Positions 1-5,079 of a stretch of DNA of 11,672 nucleotides are shown piece by piece. Position numbers and translations under genes: made by a program. Position 1 is the first letter of the stretch, and each line of letters begins with the position of its first letter. The DNA is from Lutibacter sp. (GTDB lineage Bacteria; Bacteroidota; Bacteroidia; Flavobacteriales; Flavobacteriaceae), in the NCBI GenBank assembly GCA_003516285.1, contig DPCK01000024.1, forward strand, positions 26,020 through 37,691, in the 5' to 3' direction. Below the pieces are notes generated by a model. That model ran no database searches, was not told the DNA's origin, and saw nothing but the letters and a program-made list of their open reading frames with translations.

Positions 1-393
1 CTTAATATGCCTAAGGTTTTGTTTATTTATATGCCGGTTTTCGCCTTTTTCTTATGGCTATTTCACGATAAAAAAAGATGGTATTTCTATGATCACGGCA
101 TTTTCACACTGCATCTCTTTTCGTTTTTGCTGTTGATGATCTTATTGCTGTTTTTTATAGATAAACTTTTTTCATTGTCTGTTTCACCAATTTTTGGCTG
201 GTTAAATCTGATTGTTCAAACAGCCGGACTTATTTGGATGGTATTCTATTTCTTTCCTGCGCACCGACGTTTCTATGGGGAATCTCATTTGGTTTCCTTT
301 TTCAAAAGCAGTTTGGTGTATGTGCTCAATTTAATTATTGTCGTTGTTTTGCTTATTTTATACGGTTTATATACCTATATCAATTTAGAATAA
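1..393 (+). CDS. C-terminal part of a DUF3667-like integral membrane protein (5' end outside window)
   Basis: The reading frame is open from the first base, so the ATG at position 7 is probably internal and the gene begins upstream of the window. The visible 130 codons are very hydrophobic, with about four membrane-spanning stretches. Counting from the ATG at 7, these lie near residues 4-18, 34-52, 60-83 and 101-122. The segment FIYMPVFAFFLWLF, followed by a charged and aromatic KKRWYFYDHGIFTLH stretch and another long hydrophobic helix, resembles the conserved C-terminal half of Bacteroidota DUF3667 proteins. Those normally carry an N-terminal zinc-ribbon-like region that would lie outside this window. 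The function of the family is unknown to me. The assignment rests on recalled sequence pattern only; it could be another small polytopic protein. The next gene has its own -10-like box, so co-transcription with it is not required. Confidence 0.7.
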   Translation, partial: LNMPKVLFIYMPVFAFFLWLFHDKKRWYFYDHGIFTLHLFSFLLLMILLLFFIDKLFSLSVSPIFGWLNLIVQTAGLIWMVFYFFPAHRRFYGESHLVSFFKSSLVYVLNLIIVVVLLILYGLYTYINLE

Positions 394-476
394 ACACCTT
401 TTAACAAAATATCAAAAAGTGTGAATCATATAAAATATCGTCGGAATTATGTAAGATCATTCATCATTAATAGAAA

Positions 477-484
477 TACCTTTG
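477..484 (+). promoter_or_regulatory. TAnnTTTG -7 box ahead of the CsbD-family gene
   Basis: TACCTTTG matches the Bacteroidota -7 consensus TAnnTTTG exactly. It would start transcription near 488, giving a leader of roughly 33 bases before the ATG at 522. No TTG is present at the usual 17-23 base distance upstream, so the -33 element is missing or very weak. Such a gap could reflect an activator-dependent or alternative sigma promoter, but that is inference. Confidence 0.45.
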
Positions 485-521
485 AAATGTGAAAACGCAT
501 TCACAATTAAAATCTAAAACA

Positions 522-707
522 ATGAACACAACTGAAGCAAAAGGAAACTGGAATATCCAGAAAGCCAAATTGAAACAAAAATATGCAGATTTAACGGACA
601 ATGATCTTATGTATGAAGAAGGTCAAAGAGATGAAATGCTTGGAAAACTTCAAGTAAAACTTGGTAAAACAAAAGAAGAATTAAACAAATTTTTAGACTC
701 ACTATAA
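522..707 (+). CDS. CsbD family stress-response protein
   Basis: This encodes a 61-residue, highly charged, soluble protein with no signal peptide or membrane segment. The N-terminal pattern TEAKGNWNIQKAKLKQKYADLTDND and the later YEEGQRDEMLGKLQVKLGKT core are characteristic of CsbD-like proteins (residues 4-50). These are small helical proteins commonly induced by general stress, with no established biochemical activity. A GTG at 489 in the same frame would add 11 residues. I prefer the ATG at 522 because the family starts directly before the EAKGNW motif, and because a -7 box ends at 484, leaving almost no leader for the GTG. The gene stands alone, with a strong terminator about 120 bases downstream. 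Confidence 0.88.
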   Translation: MNTTEAKGNWNIQKAKLKQKYADLTDNDLMYEEGQRDEMLGKLQVKLGKTKEELNKFLDSL

Positions 708-826
708 TTAATGGTTTAATTGATTGAGGATTTAATTTTCTATCGCAGCAAGTAACGTATTATGATTGAAAAGTAATCTCTTTACTACCGCTTCAGTGAT
801 CTTAAATCTGATTAATATGAATCATA

Positions 827-865
827 AAACCTCTTTAAATCAGATTTAAAGAGGTTTATTTTTTT
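827..865 (+). terminator. Rho-independent terminator downstream of the CsbD gene
   Basis: The arms at 827-841 and 843-857 are perfectly complementary (arm AAACCTCTTTAAATC). In practice this gives a stem of about 13 bp closed by a short TCAGA-like loop. The stem is followed by a T run at 859-865. An upstream segment (802-813) can compete for the same bases; see findings. Confidence 0.9.
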
Positions 866-924
866 GGATTTGATTTATATATTCAGAAAACCAAACTTCC
901 CTCAATATAAAATTTCTTGTTTCC

Positions 925-955
925 TTGCAAGTGAATACCAAAGGCAGTAACTTTA
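925..955 (+). promoter_or_regulatory. Probable promoter of the universal stress protein gene
   Basis: TTG at 925-927, a 20-base spacer and TAACTTTA at 948-955 fit the Bacteroidota promoter form with one mismatch (final G to A). A start site near 960 would leave a leader of about 20 bases before the ATG at 980. Confidence 0.45.
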
Positions 956-979
956 ATTGCCAAATAAATACGCATCCTT

Positions 980-1417
980 ATGAAAATAATTCACAAAATT
1001 TTAGTGGGAATTGATGGAAGTGATTCTGCCTTAAATGCAGTAAATTACGCCATTGGACTTGCAAAAGAAATGCAGGCTGAGTTAGAAATTATTTATGTAA
1101 TTAGGTTTTCCATTGGAAATGTTGAAAAAGGGATTTTACCTGTCAGAATTGAAGAATATGAAAAAGAAAGAGCGATTGAATTGGTTGAAAAAATTAAAAA
1201 GCAACATCCCGACATAAAAATTAGCGATATAGAGCCTATCGGCCGCCCATTTGAGGAGATTAACAAAGCCATTGACCATTGGAAACCCGATTTATTTATC
1301 ATTGGCCATCATACCAGTCATTTTTTGGAACATTTATTTATTGGCAGCATCGAAAAAAAACTGCTCAGCAATTTGAAAATTCCTTTATTGATTGTTCCTG
1401 AAAATTATAAATGCTAA
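980..1417 (+). CDS. Universal stress protein, UspA family
   Basis: This 145-residue protein has the single-domain USP length and fold pattern. It opens with KILVGIDGSDSALNAVNYAI, whose Asp12 is the conserved USP aspartate, and ends in a PLLIVPEN strand. The family consists of cytoplasmic dimers, either ATP-binding or not, involved in stress survival. The nucleotide motif G-2X-G-9X-G(S/T) is partly present: Gly109 and Gly122-Ser123 are in register, but the middle glycine is Thr112. ATP binding is therefore uncertain. The gene sits alone, with a candidate promoter at 925-955 and the terminator at 827-865 isolating it from the gene upstream. No terminator is evident between it and the GH2 gene, so some read-through is possible. 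Confidence 0.92.
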   Translation: MKIIHKILVGIDGSDSALNAVNYAIGLAKEMQAELEIIYVIRFSIGNVEKGILPVRIEEYEKERAIELVEKIKKQHPDIKISDIEPIGRPFEEINKAIDHWKPDLFIIGHHTSHFLEHLFIGSIEKKLLSNLKIPLLIVPENYKC

Positions 1418-1484
1418 AAATAAGCTTAAACTTTAGTTTTACTATGATTCTATTTTATAATGAATTCAGACAAAACATACACCC

Positions 1485-1492
1485 TAATTTTG
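1485..1492 (+). promoter_or_regulatory. TAnnTTTG -7 box ahead of the GH2 gene
   Basis: TAATTTTG is an exact -7 consensus match. It lies between two possible start codons (1460 and 1511) and predicts a start site near 1498, with a leader of about 12 bases. No good -33 TTG is visible at the proper distance. The placement supports the 1511 start. Confidence 0.4.
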
Positions 1493-1510
1493 ATTAAGAA
1501 AACTAAAACG

Positions 1511-3949
1511 ATGATTTCAAAATTACCGCTCACATTATTGCTCGTCATTTTTATCACCTATTTTAATCCGTTTTATTCCCAAGAACGGATTATCACCAAT
1601 CTAAACAACGATTGGAAATTCTCTAAAGGAAATAACGAATTTGGCTATCAAAAAACAATGGATGATTCTGAATGGGTGTCTGTTACAATTCCACACGATT
1701 GGGCAATCGCGGGTCCGTTTATTTTGGACGGAGACGGAAATACTGGAAAACTTCCCTGGAAAGGAGAAGGCTGGTATCGGAAAAATATGGCTATTCCAGC
1801 CAATTATGAAGGAAAAAGATTGTATTTGTTGTTCGACGGAATTATGGCTTTTCCTAGTATTTACGTTAATGGGCAACTTGCAGGAAAATGGGATTACGGC
1901 TACAATTCCTTTTATTTAGACATCACAAATTTGGTAAATTTTAAGGAAGAAAATACATTGGCCATCCACGTTGATACACGAAAACACGACAGCAGATGGT
2001 ATCCGGGAGCAGGAATTTACAGAAAAATACAGTTGATTGCGGTAAATCCGATACACGTTGCCGTTTGGGGAACATATATAACAACACCTGTCCTAAAACC
2101 AAATTATGCGGATGTAAGAATTGCCGTCACCATAAATAATTTTTCCAAAAATTCTGATAAAATTAAAATAAAACACACCATTTTATCGCCCAGTAATGCA
2201 ATAATTGCCGAAAAAGAAGTTGAAGGAATCATTGCTGTTGACAAGGATAAAATTATTGAAACAACCTTAACAGTTCCCAATCCGAGACTTTGGGATATTG
2301 AAAATCCTCAGTTGTATCAAATTGTTACCGCTATTTACCAAAACAATAAACTTCTTGATACCTATAATTCCACTTTTGGCATCAGAGATATTCGGTTTAC
2401 GGCAGACAACGGATTTTATTTGAACAACAAACGCATGCAATTGAAAGGTGTTAATTTACACCACGACCACGGACCCCTTGGAGCTGCTTTTAATGAAAGA
2501 GCAATGGAACGCCAATTGGAAATTATGAAAAATATGGGCGCCAATGCCATAAGAACCAGCCACAATACTGCCGCTCCTGAATTATTGGATTTATGCGACA
2601 AGATGGGAATTTTAGTTTTTAATGAAGTATTTGACAAATACGATGCGAAAGCAGGTATTGTTGACAGCACCAATTTTGAAAGTTTTGCCCAAAGAAACAT
2701 TAAAAATTTTATGGTGAGAGACAGAAACCATCCTTCCATATTTTTGTGGAGCGTTGGAAACGAAATTCCCGATGTACAATGGAATCTTGACAATGGATTT
2801 AACCGACTTCAAACGATGCTAAACTATGTTGAAAAATATGACAATACCCGTCCAACCACCTTGGTTTGCGACAGTTACAAAAGTGCGGAATTAAGGCATT
2901 TCGACTATTATGATGTGCACAGTTGGAATTATGGACGCAGATACAGTTTGGCCCGCCAATTGGAACCGAATAAATCGGTCATCATCAGTGAATCAGCTTC
3001 AACATTAAGCACAAGGGGTTTTTATGAATTCCCTTTGCCTGCGAAAAAAATTGATTTCACCAAATCACTTCAGGTAAGTTCATACGATTTAAATGCGCCT
3101 GAGTGGGCCGAACTTGCCGATGACGACTTTATGTGGCAACAAGATGAACCTTATGTTGCAGGTGAATTTGTTTGGACCGGTTTTGATTATTTGGGCGAAC
3201 CTACGCCTTATGACAATAAATGGGTAAAAGAACAAGGAATGACCGACAATGAAGCTTCACGAAGTTCTTATTTTGGCATTGTTGATTTATGCGGTATTCC
3301 AAAGGATCGATATTATTTGTATAAAAGTTATTGGAAACCCGAGGAAATCACCATTCATATTCTTCCTCATTGGAACTGGAAAGACAGAGTTGGGAAAATT
3401 ACGCCGGTTTTTGTTTACACAAACGGCGATTGTGCTGAACTCTTTTTAAACGAAAAATCCATAGGAAAGAAATGTAAAAATCCCAAATCAGAAAAATCAA
3501 CTGAACGATTCAGATTGATGTGGAACGAGGTGATTTATGAACCTGGAACATTAAAAGCTGTTGCCTATAAAGAAGGAAAAATTATTGGTGAACAATTGAT
3601 GAAAACGGCCGGAGAACCTTATAAAATAAAACTGACTCCCGATAGAAAATTGCTAAAAGCAGATGGAAATGACTTGTCCTATATATTGATTGAAGCGGTC
3701 GACAAAAACGGTAATAATTGTCCGTTAGCCACCAACAACATCGAAATAAAGATAAACGGAGCTGCCAAAATTGCAGGCGTCGGAAACGGGAATCCGCAAT
3801 CTATGGCCACCTTTAAATCAAATTATGTGAAGTTGTTTTACGGAAAAGCGATGCTTATTGTGGGTGCTGAATTTACCAAAGGAAATGTCACTGTTGAGGC
3901 AACTTCAAAAGGGTTAAAAAATGAAAATGTTGTTTTAGAAATGAAATAG
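1511..3949 (+). CDS. Secreted glycoside hydrolase family 2 enzyme (beta-galactosidase-like, with DUF4982)
   Basis: This 812-residue enzyme is predicted to hydrolyse terminal beta-glycosides in the periplasm or outside the cell. Residues 1-23 form a signal peptide with likely cleavage after YS. No lipobox cysteine and no type IX sorting tail are visible. Domain order is as follows: jelly-roll sugar-binding domain (about 25-185, with GWYRK), Ig-like domain (about 190-290), TIM barrel (about 293-610), DUF4982 (about 620-690, VYTNGDCAELFLNEKSIGK) and a C-terminal GH2 C5-type domain (about 700-808). In the barrel, NLHHDHG (315-321), RTSHN (348-352), acid/base Glu418 in SVGNE, nucleophile Glu494 in VIISES and GEFVWTGFDYLGEP (551-564) are all intact. 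The ATG at 1460 would put 17 polar residues ahead of the signal peptide, so 1511 is preferred. Beta-galactosidase is the usual label, but GH2 substrates vary and the specificity is not readable here. Confidence 0.9.
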   Translation: MISKLPLTLLLVIFITYFNPFYSQERIITNLNNDWKFSKGNNEFGYQKTMDDSEWVSVTIPHDWAIAGPFILDGDGNTGKLPWKGEGWYRKNMAIPANYEGKRLYLLFDGIMAFPSIYVNGQLAGKWDYGYNSFYLDITNLVNFKEENTLAIHVDTRKHDSRWYPGAGIYRKIQLIAVNPIHVAVWGTYITTPVLKPNYADVRIAVTINNFSKNSDKIKIKHTILSPSNAIIAEKEVEGIIAVDKDKIIETTLTVPNPRLWDIENPQLYQIVTAIYQNNKLLDTYNSTFGIRDIRFTADNGFYLNNKRMQLKGVNLHHDHGPLGAAFNERAMERQLEIMKNMGANAIRTSHNTAAPELLDLCDKMGILVFNEVFDKYDAKAGIVDSTNFESFAQRNIKNFMVRDRNHPSIFLWSVGNEIPDVQWNLDNGFNRLQTMLNYVEKYDNTRPTTLVCDSYKSAELRHFDYYDVHSWNYGRRYSLARQLEPNKSVIISESASTLSTRGFYEFPLPAKKIDFTKSLQVSSYDLNAPEWAELADDDFMWQQDEPYVAGEFVWTGFDYLGEPTPYDNKWVKEQGMTDNEASRSSYFGIVDLCGIPKDRYYLYKSYWKPEEITIHILPHWNWKDRVGKITPVFVYTNGDCAELFLNEKSIGKKCKNPKSEKSTERFRLMWNEVIYEPGTLKAVAYKEGKIIGEQLMKTAGEPYKIKLTPDRKLLKADGNDLSYILIEAVDKNGNNCPLATNNIEIKINGAAKIAGVGNGNPQSMATFKSNYVKLFYGKAMLIVGAEFTKGNVTVEATSKGLKNENVVLEMK

Positions 3950-3999
3950 TATTAGTTTTATAGGAAGTATATAAAAATGAATCAATAAAAACGAAAGCG

Positions 4000-4359
4000 A
4001 TGAAACATTTCTTTTTCTGTTCAATTTATTTTTTAATTGGACTGCTTTTTCTGAATACAAGTTGCGAAAAATCAAGTTTAAATATTGATGCTCCAAATTG
4101 TATTGAAAATGAAATAAAAAAAATAAAAAGTGAAGCCGTTCGAAATCCTCCCGCCGAAGTTTGGAAATGGGAAGCAGATGGACAAATATATTATTACATA
4201 ACATCAGACTGCTGTGACCAATATAACTATCTTTACAATAACAATTGTGAGGTAATTTGCGCTCCAGATGGCGGATTAATTGGATCTGGTGATGGGAACT
4301 GTCCTAATTTTATTGAGCCAATTAAAAAAACACTTATTTGGAAAGACAGCAGACGGTAA
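4000..4359 (+). CDS. Small cysteine-rich putative lipoprotein, unknown function
   Basis: This encodes 119 residues. The N-terminus has a hydrophobic segment (4-18) leading to LNTSC, so Cys22 is the likely lipidated cysteine. Asn at -3 is unusual for a lipobox, which leaves some doubt between lipoprotein and plain secreted protein. After Cys22 there are six cysteines (34, 71, 72, 83, 87, 101), enough for three disulfides in the periplasm or at the surface. The core NPPAEVWKWEADGQIYYYITSDCC with CAPDGG and GDGNCP looks like a compact conserved domain found in Flavobacteriia. I believe it belongs to a domain-of-unknown-function family (possibly DUF6970) but cannot confirm that. It follows the GH2 gene by 50 bases on the same strand, with no terminator between them, so an operon is likely. 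Its stop is 2 bases from the stop of the opposing gene. Confidence 0.72.
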   Translation: MKHFFFCSIYFLIGLLFLNTSCEKSSLNIDAPNCIENEIKKIKSEAVRNPPAEVWKWEADGQIYYYITSDCCDQYNYLYNNNCEVICAPDGGLIGSGDGNCPNFIEPIKKTLIWKDSRR

Positions 4360-4361
4360 GC

Positions 4362-4724
4362 TTAATATTTACCAATACTCAACAATACCAACGTACACGC
4401 TTCTTCAAATGCAATGTGATGTTTTGTCAGTAAATTTTGTAATTCCTCATTTTCCGTTCCCGGATTAAAAAGCACCCGATTGGGTTTTAAATCTAGGATA
4501 TAGTCATAATATATTCCCTGATTTTTTTTGCTTAAATACAGTGTTACTGTATCAATATTTTCGAAAATCACCTTTTCTGTGATGATTTTTACACCACTCA
4601 CTTCTCCGGCTTTATTGCCTATTGCTATTACTGGATGTCCGTAATTGGTTAACTTCTGAATTGCCAAAAATGAATATCTGCTTGGATTTGTTGAGGCTCC
4701 AATAACCAATGTTTTTTTTATCAT
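4362..4724 (-). CDS. CoA-binding protein (CoA_binding_2, YccU-like Rossmann fold)
   Basis: This is a 120-residue cytoplasmic single-domain protein. It begins KKTLVIGASTNPSRYS (3-18), the glycine-rich first loop of the CoA-binding Rossmann fold related to succinyl-CoA synthetase alpha. It continues through GHPVIAIGNKAGEVSGV (29-45) and NPGTENEEL (87-95) to a conserved FEEACTLVLL ending with Cys110. Length and motif order match the family of small stand-alone CoA-binding proteins. Their binding of CoA is structurally supported for homologues, but their cellular role is not settled. The gene is monocistronic and converges on the lipoprotein gene with no room for a terminator between them. A -7 box at 4729-4736 lies so close to the start that the mRNA may be leaderless. 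Confidence 0.88.
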   Translation of the reverse strand: MIKKTLVIGASTNPSRYSFLAIQKLTNYGHPVIAIGNKAGEVSGVKIITEKVIFENIDTVTLYLSKKNQGIYYDYILDLKPNRVLFNPGTENEELQNLLTKHHIAFEEACTLVLLSIGKY

Positions 4725-4728
4725 CCGA

Positions 4729-4736
4729 CAAAAATA
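4729..4736 (-). promoter_or_regulatory. TAnnTTTG -7 box directly before the CoA-binding protein start
   Basis: Read on the minus strand, TATTTTTG matches the consensus exactly and ends 4 bases before the ATG (4724-4722). The nearest TTG upstream is at 4764-4762, 25 bases away, longer than normal. If used, transcription would begin at or within a few bases of the start codon. Confidence 0.4.
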
Positions 4737-4853
4737 AACTAAAGTTTATAAAAAAGTGTAACAAAGTATTAAGTAAATAGTCTATTAAAAACGAAAGCTT
4801 TCAAAAAACAAATTAAGGCGGTCTTAAATTATAATGTTAAATAAATCTTAAAA

Positions 4854-4878
4854 TAGTACTTTGTTTTGCATAGTACTA
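4854..4878 (+). repeat. Two TAGTACT repeats flanking the -33 region of the receptor promoter
   Basis: TAGTACT occurs at 4854-4860 and again at 4871-4877, 17 bases apart; the second copy extends to the palindrome TAGTACTA. The copies bracket TTTG at 4865-4868, the predicted -33 element. The arrangement suggests a paired operator, but this is inference from position only. Confidence 0.4.
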
Positions 4879-4896
4879 AAATAAAATATAGTTTTG
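4866..4896 (+). promoter_or_regulatory. Promoter of the small ORF / TonB-dependent receptor unit
   Basis: TTG at 4866-4868, a 20-base spacer and TAGTTTTG at 4889-4896 match the Bacteroidota TTG-N(17-23)-TAnnTTTG form exactly. The start site would be near 4902, about 20 bases before the ATG of the 38-codon ORF and about 180 bases before the receptor. Confidence 0.7.
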
Positions 4897-4922
4897 TCCT
4901 ACTAAATCAAAAAAACATAAAA

Positions 4923-5039
4923 ATGAAAACAACAAACACTACAAATACCAGATCAATTTATGAATTGTTAAGCGCCACAAAACGCACAAACTGGAACAGT
5001 AAAAGACGTTATGAAGTTTTAACGCATTTCAAATTTTAA
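4923..5039 (+). CDS. Possible 38-residue basic small protein or leader peptide, unrecognised
   Basis: The ATG at 4923 opens 38 codons ending in TAA at 5037-5039. It stands about 20 bases after a predicted start site and is followed 40 bases later by the receptor gene. The product is rich in Thr, Asn, Lys and Arg: four Lys and four Arg against two Glu. Its basic second half is KRTNWNSKRRYEVLTHF. It has no hydrophobic segment, signal peptide or cysteine, and I do not recognise it. Its A-rich leader (ACATAAAAATG) is like those of real genes in this window. It may be a true small protein, a translated leader affecting receptor expression, or a chance ORF; the promoter position is the main argument for it. 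Confidence 0.4.
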   Translation: MKTTNTTNTRSIYELLSATKRTNWNSKRRYEVLTHFKF

Positions 5040-5079
5040 TACCAATCAAAAAACTTACTTATAATTACTACTTACTAAA

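Noticed and set aside
394..422. Imperfect inverted repeat ACACCTTTT / AAAAAGTGT just after the first gene, considered as a terminator
   Set aside because: It has one internal mismatch and an 11-base loop, and no T run follows on the plus strand.
489..521. GTG start at 489 extending the CsbD protein by 11 residues
   Set aside because: The extension is not part of the CsbD pattern, and the -7 box at 477-484 would put the transcript start at or near the GTG.
1460..1510. ATG at 1460 as start of the GH2 gene
   Set aside because: It places 17 polar and charged residues ahead of a good signal peptide, and the only exact -7 box lies downstream of it.
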